A stretch of DNA of 64,000 bases from Gemmatimonadota bacterium (GTDB lineage: Bacteria; Gemmatimonadota; Gemmatimonadetes; Longimicrobiales; Gaopeijiaceae): contig JAJCZZ010000091.1 in NCBI GenBank assembly GCA_029262115.1, positions 62,001-126,000 on the forward strand, written 5' to 3'. Every line of letters starts with the position of its first letter. Position 1 is the stretch's first letter. The translations under genes and the position numbers were made by a program. A model generated the notes under the pieces. The model was not told the DNA's origin and did no database searches. It saw only the letters and a list, made by a program, of their open reading frames with translations. Shown one piece after another: positions 18,054 through 26,249 of the stretch.

Positions 18054-18959
18054 TCAGGGCGGCGAGAGCGTGGCCACGGCGCCCGCCTCACCCATGAGTT
18101 CGAGGACGGACGGACGGAATCGGTAGCTCCCCACCCGCCCGAGCGCGGCCAGGAAGGCCGCGTGCGCGTCGGCGTGTTCGCACATGCCGACCTGGCCGTC
18201 CAGACCGTAGAAGCGAAGACGTGTACCTGCCCACTCGTATCGACCGACGAGATCCCTGCACCCCGTGTATCCGGAGACCCCGCCGTCGTCGCCCAGTCGG
18301 ATCCAGGCACCCACCGCCGCGAACGCGGGGTCGGGAGCCGGGAGGCCGGTCAGCTGCCAGGCGGTGCCCTCCAGCGGTTCCGAGAGCCGCTCTCCGGGGC
18401 AAACCGGTTCGACGCCGACCGTGAGGACCGAGTCGACCACGAGGCGGGCGCCCCGGGCTGAGCTCCCTCCGGACGCGGACGCACCCTCCACGTGCGCCCG
18501 CACCGTCGCCAGGGCGGGCTCGGTCCCACCGCCACCCTCCAGCAGATAGCGCTGCCTCAATTCCTCGGAACGGCCCCCGGGGGCGACCGGAATCACGACC
18601 GGCCGCTCGCACGGCGTGAAGGCGGCGCCCTCCGCGAGGATCACGTAGAGTCCGGTGATCGGTCCGCCTTCCGGCGGGAGGAGGTCGGACAGATCCATGT
18701 CGACGGGGCGCTCGCCCCCCGCGTCGGCGATCGACTGTGCTCCCATCGAATCCGTGCTCGCCTCCGAAGACGTCGCCGCCCCGTCCGTGGAGTCTCCCTC
18801 GGGACTGTCCTGGCTACACCCAGCGGTCAGCGCCACCAGGCCGGCCACGACCACATGGAGCGGTGGGACCCGACGGGCACCGTCCCGCAGGTACCCGGGA
18901 CACCAGCCCAACCCTGCCCGCCGTCCCGACCGACCCCGCCCCCTACGCGCTGATCTCAT
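18054..18959 (-). CDS. META-domain (HslJ-like) lipoprotein
   Basis: A 301-residue lipoprotein: Arg-rich leader, lipobox ALTAGC (Cys48), a Ser/Asp-rich linker, an NlpE-like segment (GPITGLYVILAEGAAFTPCERPVVIPVAPGG with a downstream YLLEGGGG), and a C-terminal META/HslJ domain (LEGTAWQLTGLP, RLGDDGGVSGYTGCRDLVGRYEWAG, CEHADAHAAFLAALGRV). HslJ-type domains occur in envelope-stress and heat-shock lipoproteins. ATG at 18959 overlaps the 3' end of the symporter gene by 17 nt; a GTG at codon 37 would leave too short a leader without basic residues, so the longer start is preferred. Confidence 0.8.
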   Translation of the reverse strand: MRSARRGRGRSGRRAGLGWCPGYLRDGARRVPPLHVVVAGLVALTAGCSQDSPEGDSTDGAATSSEASTDSMGAQSIADAGGERPVDMDLSDLLPPEGGPITGLYVILAEGAAFTPCERPVVIPVAPGGRSEELRQRYLLEGGGGTEPALATVRAHVEGASASGGSSARGARLVVDSVLTVGVEPVCPGERLSEPLEGTAWQLTGLPAPDPAFAAVGAWIRLGDDGGVSGYTGCRDLVGRYEWAGTRLRFYGLDGQVGMCEHADAHAAFLAALGRVGSYRFRPSVLELMGEAGAVATLSPP

Positions 18960-20664
18960 GCGCCTCGCCCGCGCCCCTCGGCACCCGGATCAGTTCGACC
19001 ATCCGCTGCACCTCCGGAGGGGGCGCCTGCGTGAACCGCGACACGGCTATCGCCACGCCGAAATTCAGCAGCATACCCAGCGTCCCGATCCCCTCGGGCG
19101 AGATCCCGAACCACCAGTGCTCGGCCGAGTTGAGTTCCGGATGGATCAGCTTGAACCAGACGATGTAGGTGGCCGTGAACGCGATCCCCAACACCATACC
19201 GAGGACGGCCCCCTCCCTCGTGGTCCGCTTCGAGAAGATGCCGAGGATGATGGCCGGGAAGAACGAGGACGCCGCCAGACCGAACGCGAACGCAACCACC
19301 TGAGCCACGTACCCTGGCGGGTTGATGCCCAGGTACCCGGCCACGATGACCGCGAAGCCGGCGGCGATCCGCGCTGCGAGGAGCTCACCCTTCTCGGTGA
19401 TGTCAGGCCTCAATGCACGCTTCAGGAGGTCATGGCTGACCGCGGACGACACGACCAGAAGCAGCCCGGCGGCGGTCGACAGCGCAGCCGCCAGAGCTCC
19501 GGCTGCCACGAGCCCGACGACCCAGTCGGGCAGGCCGGCGATCTCGGGATTGGCCAGCACCATGATGTCGTTGTCCACCGTGAGCTCGTTCGGGATCGGC
19601 GCTCCCGCCCCATCGACGGCGTTCGGCCCCACGTACTGGATGATCCCGTCACCGTTGGCGTCGTCGAACGAGATCAGCCCGGTGCCCTCCCAGGTGGTGA
19701 ACCACTCCGGCACGTCGGCGTACGGCCGGCCCGCGACACTCCCGAGGAGGTTGGCCCTCGCAAAAACGGCGACCGCCGGCGCCGTCGTGTACAGGATGGC
19801 GATGAACACCAGCGCCCAACCGACGCTGATGCGCGCATCACGCACGCGGGGAACGGTATAGAAGCGGATGATCACGTGGGGGAGCCCGGCCGTCCCGACC
19901 ATCAGCGCGGCCGTGATGAAGAACACGTCGAGTGTCGACTTCGAGCCCGAGGTGTACGCCGCGAATCCGAGTTCGGTCGACAGGCCGTCCAGTCGCTCCA
20001 GAAGCGCCATTCCCGAAGCCTGGTCCACCCCACCGAGCCCCAGTTGGGGGATGGGATTCCCGGTGATCAGGAGCGACAGGAAGATAGCGGGCACCATATA
20101 CGCGAAGATCAGGACGCAGTACTGCGCGACCTGTGTGTAGGTGATGCCCTTCATGCCTCCGAGCACCGCGTAGAAGAACACGATGGCCATGCCGATGAGC
20201 ACGCCGGTGGTGACGTCCACCTCCAGGAAGCGGCTGAAGACGATGCCCACCCCTCGCATCTGACCGGCCACGTAGGTGAACGATACGAAGATCGCGCACA
20301 CGACCGCTACGATGCGTGCGGTTTGCGAGTAGTACCGATCGCCCACGAAGTCGGGCACGGTGTAGGCGCCGTACTTTCGTAGATAGGGGGCGAGCAGGAG
20401 CGCCAGGAGCACGTAGCCGCCGGTCCACCCCATCAGGTAGACGGAGCCGTCGTACCCCGTGAATGAGATGAGCCCCGCCATCGAGATGAACGAGGCCGCG
20501 CTCATCCAGTCGGCGGCCGTGGCCATACCGTTGGCGAGCGGGCTCACACCGCCTCCCGCGACGTAGAATTCCTTCGTGCTGCCCGCGCGTGACCAGATCG
20601 CGATCCCCAGGTACAGCGCGAAGGAGAGCGCCACCATCAGGAATGTCCACGACGTCACGTTCAC
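18943..20664 (-). CDS. Sodium:solute symporter, large subunit (SSS family, DUF4212-linked)
   Basis: A 573-residue transporter with about 13 helices. SSS-family features: GNMATAADWMSAASFISMAGLI-like segment (here ANGMATAADWMSAASF), GWTGGYVLLALLLAPYLRK, YTVPDFVGDRYYS, GGMKGITYTQVAQY and TAGLPHVIIRFYTVP. The pairing with a DUF4212 small subunit places it in the VC_2705-type subgroup, related to ActP-like carboxylate symporters. A hydrophilic insertion with DDANGDGIIQYVG (about 275-335) lies between helices and may face the periplasm. The GTG start at 20664 overlaps the small-subunit stop by 4 nt. Substrate unknown; a carboxylate is the best guess. Confidence 0.9.
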   Translation of the reverse strand: MNVTSWTFLMVALSFALYLGIAIWSRAGSTKEFYVAGGGVSPLANGMATAADWMSAASFISMAGLISFTGYDGSVYLMGWTGGYVLLALLLAPYLRKYGAYTVPDFVGDRYYSQTARIVAVVCAIFVSFTYVAGQMRGVGIVFSRFLEVDVTTGVLIGMAIVFFYAVLGGMKGITYTQVAQYCVLIFAYMVPAIFLSLLITGNPIPQLGLGGVDQASGMALLERLDGLSTELGFAAYTSGSKSTLDVFFITAALMVGTAGLPHVIIRFYTVPRVRDARISVGWALVFIAILYTTAPAVAVFARANLLGSVAGRPYADVPEWFTTWEGTGLISFDDANGDGIIQYVGPNAVDGAGAPIPNELTVDNDIMVLANPEIAGLPDWVVGLVAAGALAAALSTAAGLLLVVSSAVSHDLLKRALRPDITEKGELLAARIAAGFAVIVAGYLGINPPGYVAQVVAFAFGLAASSFFPAIILGIFSKRTTREGAVLGMVLGIAFTATYIVWFKLIHPELNSAEHWWFGISPEGIGTLGMLLNFGVAIAVSRFTQAPPPEVQRMVELIRVPRGAGEAHEISA

Positions 20665-20957
20665 GCGTCGCTGACCTCGTCGACGTCGAACTCCCGGTCG
20701 AGTCGGTTCATGAGCACGACGTACACGAAGATCAGGATGACGAAGACGTAGATGCTTCCCTGCTGCGCAAACCAGAAGCCCAGCGGGAAGCCGGTCCCCG
20801 GAATCGTGACGGCGTTCAGCGGCTCGGCCAGGATGATGCCGAAGCCGTACGACACCACGAACCAGATGGCCAGGAGGAAGGCCAGGTAGCGGACATTCCT
20901 CCGCCAGTACTCCTCCTCCCGTCGCGTGGACTCTCCGGTGGGTGGGGACGATTCCAT
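20661..20957 (-). CDS. DUF4212 symporter small subunit
   Basis: A 98-residue protein with two helices (YLAFLLAIWFVVSYGFGIILA and FWFAQQGSIYVFVILIFVYVVLM) and the family features REEEYWRRNVRYL and GFPLGFWFAQQG. DUF4212 proteins are the obligate small partner of the SSS subunit that follows with a 4-nt overlap. ATG at 20957 is chosen for GAAGGA about 8 nt upstream; an upstream in-frame ATG at 20996 is less well placed. Confidence 0.92.
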   Translation of the reverse strand: MESSPPTGESTRREEEYWRRNVRYLAFLLAIWFVVSYGFGIILAEPLNAVTIPGTGFPLGFWFAQQGSIYVFVILIFVYVVLMNRLDREFDVDEVSDA

Positions 20958-21120
20958 CGCACGATCCTTCGAAGCATGAGGTGGGGACCGCGCCATGGTA
21001 GCTGAGGCGGGGTGCGCATGCCACGGGTTTCCCGCATGATTTTTCGTCGATCGAGCTGCGTAATGATCTCGACCCTTGCCCCTTCATGAGTTCAGGCCAG
21101 TGATATCCGAGGAAACCGAA

Positions 21121-22446
21121 GTGAACGACCGAGCCTGGACGGCCCGGCACCACGACCTGACGCACGAGGTGGAGCTCATCATCTCGGCGGGCCTGCTCTT
21201 CGGGCTACTCCAGACGCCCGGCCGTCTCAACGCGCTCTTCGACGGCGTTCAAGCCGGGCTGAGCGGAGTGCCGTGGACGGTGGTGTTCGTGGGCTGGTAC
21301 TACGCGACCCTCATCATCTACACACTGACCCTGGCGTTCGGAGTGCACATTCTCTCGCGGGGCTACTGGGTCGGGCTGGTGGGACTCGATTCCGCCTTTC
21401 CCCGCGGGATCCGCTGGAGTGATCTCCGGTACGGGCCGATCGCCAAGGACTTTTACAGAGAAGAGGTTCCGCCCGTACCGACCCTCGCTCGGCGCGTCGA
21501 CCGGTTCTGTTCCAGCATCTTCGCTATCGCCTTCTGGATCGCCGCGCTCTTCGCCATGTCCGTGGTTGTGGCGGGCGGCATCGGCCTGGCTGCGCTGGCA
21601 CTTGAACGTGTCTTCCCCGGCATCGATTCGAGCACCTTCTGGCTAGCTCTGATGGTAGCGGTCGGCTCCGTCCCCATAGGCATCATCTTCTTCGACCGCG
21701 TGTGGGGACCGAAGCTGGCGCGGGACGGCGCTGCGGCTGGACGTTTGAAGCGGGTGCTCCGAGTCTTTCACCGCTCGGTCGGCGGCAACCTCATTCTCCC
21801 CATCCAGTTCACGCTGTTCAGCAACTTGCCCCGTACGATGATGTGGCCGTTCTACATCGGGACGATCGTGGTACTGCTGAGCGCGTTCCTCGGCGGCCAG
21901 GTGATCCGCTCCAAAACCTTCATCGTCGCGACCGCCGAGTTGCTTCCGACGCGGCCTACCGCCCGGACGGTGGACCGGCGGAGCTTCGCCGACTCCCGAT
22001 CCGCCTCAGACCGCACGGGGTCGGCGCCCTTCATCCAATCGGAGATCGTTACGGGGCCTTATGTCCGGCTCGAGCTGCCGTGGGTGGCGCGCCGACACGG
22101 TGATCGCCTCGGGGAACTGTGCGAGGGAGAGGAGGCGATCGGCAGTCGCGGGCTGACCGAGAGTCGATCGACGAGCACTCCCGCCGACGCGGCCGCGATC
22201 GATACCGTGCTGGAATGCATGGGCCGCATGTGGACGGTCGAGCTCGACGGGCGCCCGGTGGACATCGAGTGGGACTTCCGCTGGGAGCCAGGTCGCGGTG
22301 TGACAGCCGTCGTGGGGTATATCGCGACGGCCGGGATAGACGCCGGTGCCCATACGCTGGTGGTCTCGGAGGAGGAGACGGCAGATCCGGACGACGACGG
22401 CGACGAACCCTCCGTCCGGCGGCACTTCATCCGCTTCAGACTGTAG
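21121..22446 (+). CDS. Multi-spanning membrane protein of unknown function
   Basis: A 441-residue protein not assigned to a family. It has a helix near residues 20-35, a strong helix VVFVGWYYATLIIYTLTLAFGVHIL, helices near 140-165 (SIFAIAFWIAALFAMSVVVAGGIGLAALAL), 180-200 and 250-280, then a soluble C-terminal domain of about 150 residues (ELPWVARRHGDRLGELCE to VRRHFIRFRL), apparently beta-rich. The GTG start is preferred because GAGGAA lies just upstream. It is divergent from the DUF4212/SSS operon across 160 bp and stands alone. A role in sensing or trafficking is possible, but nothing in the sequence decides it. Confidence 0.7.
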   Translation: MNDRAWTARHHDLTHEVELIISAGLLFGLLQTPGRLNALFDGVQAGLSGVPWTVVFVGWYYATLIIYTLTLAFGVHILSRGYWVGLVGLDSAFPRGIRWSDLRYGPIAKDFYREEVPPVPTLARRVDRFCSSIFAIAFWIAALFAMSVVVAGGIGLAALALERVFPGIDSSTFWLALMVAVGSVPIGIIFFDRVWGPKLARDGAAAGRLKRVLRVFHRSVGGNLILPIQFTLFSNLPRTMMWPFYIGTIVVLLSAFLGGQVIRSKTFIVATAELLPTRPTARTVDRRSFADSRSASDRTGSAPFIQSEIVTGPYVRLELPWVARRHGDRLGELCEGEEAIGSRGLTESRSTSTPADAAAIDTVLECMGRMWTVELDGRPVDIEWDFRWEPGRGVTAVVGYIATAGIDAGAHTLVVSEEETADPDDDGDEPSVRRHFIRFRL

Positions 22447-22486
22447 GCGGCCCGCTCCGCACTGGCGCGCCCGAATCGCGTCCCGA

Positions 22487-23455
22487 TCAGTGCTTCCAGT
22501 CCTTCTCCCCAGCGGTGACGGCCAACACCAGGCGGTTGTCCCGACTGGGTAGCGGGCACGTGGCGAACTCGCTCCAGACGCACGGCGGGTTGTAGGCCAG
22601 GTTGAAGTCGATGGCGACGCGGCCGTCCGCGTCGGGCCGTCCGACCCAGACGTACCGCCCGCCGCCGTACGTCTCCCGGCCGGACGTCGAGTCCGCGAAG
22701 ACGATCATGAAGCGCTCGTCGTCGGCGTCTCCGGTGAGGTCCAGCGCATGCGGCTGACCGTCGACCCAGAACTCCAAGCGGGCGGGTGACTGCGCCTCGG
22801 CCACCGTGCCGAGCACGTTCGGAACAGCCACCGTCTTTTCCTGCGGCACCCAACGCGCCGTGACCCGCCACTCGGGATCGACCAGATAGCGTTCAATGCC
22901 CTGGAACGCGGAGTAGGTCTCGTCCTGGTTGTCGCGTACGCGCAGTGCGACCCGGTCGCCGCGCCGGACGGTGATCCAGTTGAGTGGCCCGTGGCGGAGC
23001 ACCACCGACTTCCCCGACCCGATGTCCTCGGTCAGGACCGCTTCCCGCACGGCTGGGTCACGTGACACGTCCGGAGGGCGCGGCCCGGTCGCGGCGGACA
23101 GGGAGAGGGTGGAGTCCACCCCCTGCGTGATGGTCACGCCCGGCTCAGTGATCCACCGCACGTCGGTACCGTCGACCACGACGCGACCCAGCCGCGGCGC
23201 GGCCTTGTCGGCCGGAAGGACGACGTCGTTGTCGGCCGCGCCGCCCACCGTGCTCTCTCCCTGGGGAAGCCAGTGGAGGCCGATCAACGCCAGCCAGGAG
23301 TCGGGCGCCTCCAGCTCGCCGACGCGGCGTGCGTGCCAGTCGTCGATGTCCGCGCGATGCGCGGCAACGTCGATCGGGAGTGGTTCGGGACGGGCGTCGG
23401 CACACCCGGCCGAAACCGCCGCGACCATGACCGAAGCGAACCGTCGTGCGGCCAC
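22487..23455 (-). CDS. DUF1684 lipoprotein
   Basis: A 322-residue DUF1684 protein. Lipobox VSAGC follows a basic leader. The family core is plain: SWLALIGLHWLPQGESTVGG, NWITVRRGDRVALRVRDNQDETYSAFQGIERY and the C-terminal NLAYNPPCVWSEFATCPLPSRDNRLVLAVTAGEK with its invariant Cys pair. The family's function is unknown; the AYNPPC motif is strictly conserved and may bind a ligand or metal. GTG at 23455 has AAGGGG about 8 nt upstream; TTG at 23461, overlapping the cyanophycinase stop, is the alternative. It is the last gene of the cyanophycinase-linked run. Confidence 0.85.
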   Translation of the reverse strand: MAARRFASVMVAAVSAGCADARPEPLPIDVAAHRADIDDWHARRVGELEAPDSWLALIGLHWLPQGESTVGGAADNDVVLPADKAAPRLGRVVVDGTDVRWITEPGVTITQGVDSTLSLSAATGPRPPDVSRDPAVREAVLTEDIGSGKSVVLRHGPLNWITVRRGDRVALRVRDNQDETYSAFQGIERYLVDPEWRVTARWVPQEKTVAVPNVLGTVAEAQSPARLEFWVDGQPHALDLTGDADDERFMIVFADSTSGRETYGGGRYVWVGRPDADGRVAIDFNLAYNPPCVWSEFATCPLPSRDNRLVLAVTAGEKDWKH

Positions 23456-23457
23456 CC

Positions 23458-24357
23458 TCAATTCCCCTTCGGGCGCACGTTCTCGGCCGGTCGGAAGCTC
23501 CGGGCGGGGCGCATGGCCTCGCGCGTGGCCAGGTTGAAGCGGTCGCCCGGCGCCAGGAAGTAGAACGGCCCGCCGTACGCTCCCACCTGGCTGCGGTTGT
23601 CGTAGATCAGCGCGTACGACGCCCCCAGAACCTCCGCGTTGTCGCCTTGAACGATCAGCGCCGTGTTCTCGTCCAGGCCGATCCCAAGAAGCTCGGGGTG
23701 CGCCTCCATGACCTCGATCAGGTCGAAGTGCCGATTCCGGCGGAGAACGTGCTGGTCGATGCCAACGTTACGCAGGTATCCGAAGCCGCGAACGTGGTCA
23801 CCCATCATTGTCGCGTTGGTGCGCGTGTCGCCGCGGACGAGATAGGAGCCCTGGATCGACGCACCCGCGGACGAACCGCCGATGACCCCGCCTCGTTCCA
23901 GGACCTGCCGAATGGCCGTTTCCGTCCGCGTGTCGCCGTAGGCATCGACCAGGCGCCACTGCCGCCCGCCCCCGAAGAACACGCCGCCCGCCTCACGGAT
24001 CGGCGAGACGAAGGCTTCCGTGTTCGCCACGGCTGGATCGGTCGTGTGGAGCACCCGGATGTTGCGGGCACCGTTCTCGCGCCACGCGTTCAGACAAGGA
24101 CAGAAGTCGTCATAGGCGTCCCCGCCGCCCGCCGTCGGGATGTAGAGGATCAGCGCGTCCGGACCTCCCGCCAGCTCGATGAAGCGCTCGTAAATGGCCG
24201 GGTCCTGCATGGCGCCGCCTGCGACCACCAGCGATCCGTTGGCCGGGCCCACCTGAGGGGCGCCTGTCTGGGCGCCGACGGAGTCCACCGAGAGACCGGC
24301 GCACAGGGCCGTGATGAGGACAGCGACAAGGGGCGAGGAAGAGAAGCGGGTACGCAT
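23458..24357 (-). CDS. Secreted cyanophycinase-like serine peptidase (S51)
   Basis: A 299-residue peptidase S51 protein with a signal peptide (residues 1-30, cleavage near VGAQT). Motifs: GSLVVAGGAM, LYIPTAGGGDAYDDF, GGVFFGGGRQWRLVDA, and the nucleophile motif VIGGSSAGASIQG, followed by GFGYLRNVGIDQHVLRRNR and GIGLDENTAL. Cyanophycinases hydrolyse the Asp-Arg polymer cyanophycin to beta-Asp-Arg; the export signal implies extracellular or periplasmic action. Its position downstream of a TonB receptor and an SSS symporter suggests scavenging of the polymer or of isoaspartyl peptides. Other S51 enzymes (dipeptidase E-like) remain possible. Confidence 0.87.
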   Translation of the reverse strand: MRTRFSSSPLVAVLITALCAGLSVDSVGAQTGAPQVGPANGSLVVAGGAMQDPAIYERFIELAGGPDALILYIPTAGGGDAYDDFCPCLNAWRENGARNIRVLHTTDPAVANTEAFVSPIREAGGVFFGGGRQWRLVDAYGDTRTETAIRQVLERGGVIGGSSAGASIQGSYLVRGDTRTNATMMGDHVRGFGYLRNVGIDQHVLRRNRHFDLIEVMEAHPELLGIGLDENTALIVQGDNAEVLGASYALIYDNRSQVGAYGGPFYFLAPGDRFNLATREAMRPARSFRPAENVRPKGN

Positions 24358-24485
24358 GTCCGAACCTTCTGTCAGGGGATGAAGCTGCGCAGAGGCGGTC
24401 GATCTCCTCCGAGGTCATGGTCGGGAAGCCGCCACGCGCTGGGCCACACGAACAGTTGGCCGCCTGCCGGCCGACGACGCAAGGC

Positions 24486-25976
24486 TCACGTGCCCTCGCC
24501 GTACACCAACCGCTCGACCTCGCCGTGTACACGCCGCACCGTGTCGGCGGATGGCGGCTCGGTGAAGGCCGACACCGTCACGGCTGCGAGCGAGTTGAGC
24601 AGCAGCGCCCAGATTCCGCCGTGCATCCCCAGGGGATGCGGTACGAGCACGAGCGTCACATACAATGTGATCATCCCGACGGCCAGACCGACGAGGACGC
24701 CCGCCCGCGTGAGTGTGCGCCCGCCCGGGAAGCAGACCCCCAGGATCGCTGGCATGAGCTGGAGCGCGCCCGAGCCGGACAGCGTGACGAGCACGACCAG
24801 GAAGTCGAAGGTGCGCACGCTGAGCGCGTAGCCGACGACGAGAAGTCCGAGAACGATGAACCGCCCGACCGTCACGTAATGCCGCTGGCTCCGGTCCGGT
24901 GCCACGTAGCGCTGATAGATGTCGCGCGTGAGCACCGTCATGTTGGCATGGAGGATCGAATCCAGCGTCGACATCGCGGCCGCGGTCGCCCCCGCCAGGA
25001 TCAGCCCTGTGAGCCACGCCGGCGCGTACCGGAAGAGCAGCTCCGGAAACACCTGATCGGGGATGGCCAGGTCGGGAAGCACGAGCGCGCCGCCCAGACC
25101 GACCAACGCGGCCGGGATGTACAGCGTCATCAGGTAGATCGGCGTCGTGGCACCGAGGATCCGAAGCGTGCGCGCGTCCACCGCAGTGTAGTAGCGGATC
25201 ATCATGTGCGGCTGGAACACGATGCCGAACGACAGCGTGATGGTCATCCCGATCCACATCCCCGGCGTGAAGAATCCCCGGGGGCCCGGCATGGACAGGA
25301 GGTCCGGCCGCTGCTCCGAGACGGCACGCCACAGCTCCAACGGGCCGCCGAAAAGGTGGAACGAGAGGTAGAGGGCGCCGACCCAGACGGCCACGTACAT
25401 CCAGACGCCCTGGAGCACATCGGTCCAGTAGACGGCCCGGAGCCCTCCCGCCATCAGGTAGATCGCTGCCACGACCAGGAGGACCAACGTCCCGACTTCG
25501 AGCGACACCCGGCCGCCCGACGCCACATTGATGATGTAGCCGAGCCCCTGTGCCTGGACCTGGATGTAGAGAATCGTGAACACCACGCTCACGATGGCCA
25601 CACTCACGCGCACGGCTTCCGACTCGTAGAAGTCCGCTAGCATATCCGCGGGCGTGATGTAGCCGAACGCCTTCCCCAGCGCCCAGATCCTGGTGCCGAG
25701 CACGTACGTGATAGCCCCGACCAGGACCGTCCACGTGCCGGCCGCCCAGAAGCCGATGCCGTGGCTGTAGAAGAATCCCCCGGAACCCAGGAAGGCAAAC
25801 GCCGAGTGGAAGGTGGCCACCACCGTGAGGTACAGAACGATGAAGCCGGCCTTCCGCCCGTACAGGAGGAAGTCCTCCATGTCGACGGTCATCCGGCGGT
25901 TCGCCACGATGCCGAGGAGGATCGTAAAGACGAGGTAGAGGCCGATCAGGCTGGTCGCAACGACCCAGGTCTCCAT
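24486..25976 (-). CDS. Sodium:solute symporter (SSS family, DUF3311-linked)
   Basis: A 496-residue transporter with 13 predicted helices. SSS features include EDFLLYGRKAGFIVLYLTVVATFHSAFAFLG, YITPADMLADFYES, GGLRAVYWTDVLQGVWMY, and FGIVFQPHMMIRYYTAVDARTL. The start ATG overlaps the DUF3311 stop by one base, the usual small-large subunit arrangement of this branch (pantothenate/proline-like symporters). Substrate unknown; the neighbouring secreted peptidase suggests an amino acid or dipeptide product. Confidence 0.9.
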   Translation of the reverse strand: METWVVATSLIGLYLVFTILLGIVANRRMTVDMEDFLLYGRKAGFIVLYLTVVATFHSAFAFLGSGGFFYSHGIGFWAAGTWTVLVGAITYVLGTRIWALGKAFGYITPADMLADFYESEAVRVSVAIVSVVFTILYIQVQAQGLGYIINVASGGRVSLEVGTLVLLVVAAIYLMAGGLRAVYWTDVLQGVWMYVAVWVGALYLSFHLFGGPLELWRAVSEQRPDLLSMPGPRGFFTPGMWIGMTITLSFGIVFQPHMMIRYYTAVDARTLRILGATTPIYLMTLYIPAALVGLGGALVLPDLAIPDQVFPELLFRYAPAWLTGLILAGATAAAMSTLDSILHANMTVLTRDIYQRYVAPDRSQRHYVTVGRFIVLGLLVVGYALSVRTFDFLVVLVTLSGSGALQLMPAILGVCFPGGRTLTRAGVLVGLAVGMITLYVTLVLVPHPLGMHGGIWALLLNSLAAVTVSAFTEPPSADTVRRVHGEVERLVYGEGT

Positions 25977-26209
25977 CAGACGCCGCGCCGCAAGGCCCAG
26001 AGGAGCACGCCGATGAGCGCCACATACACGATGAGCAGCACGGCGTAGAAGAAGGGGAGCCCGAACAGCCAGGGGTCGGTGCGGTTCAGCAGCACGTGCG
26101 TGACCGGAGGCATGCAGAGGGCGAACAGGGCCGCGAACAGGGTCGTGGCGATCCAGCCGTCGCGTGTGCGCGGGCGGAAGTGGGACCGGAACTCAGGGCG
26201 ATCGCTCAT
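25976..26209 (-). CDS. DUF3311 symporter-associated small membrane protein
   Basis: A 77-residue protein with two helices (GWIATTLFAALFALCMPPVTHVL and LPFFYAVLLIVYVALIGVLLWAL) and the DUF3311 signature around PWLFGLPFFYAVLL. It is the small partner of the following SSS symporter, overlapping it by one base. No good Shine-Dalgarno precedes either candidate start (26209 or 26221), suggesting coupling to the TonB receptor gene that ends 40 nt upstream. Confidence 0.85.
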   Translation of the reverse strand: MSDRPEFRSHFRPRTRDGWIATTLFAALFALCMPPVTHVLLNRTDPWLFGLPFFYAVLLIVYVALIGVLLWALRRGV

Positions 26210-26249
26210 GGGCGCGAACATGGCCGGGGGCGCGCCACGTCGCCAGCCT

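Noticed and set aside
18943-21165. 740-residue form of the SSS symporter
   Set aside because: The extension overlaps the DUF4212 gene out of frame; the GTG at 20664 overlapping the DUF4212 stop is the real start.
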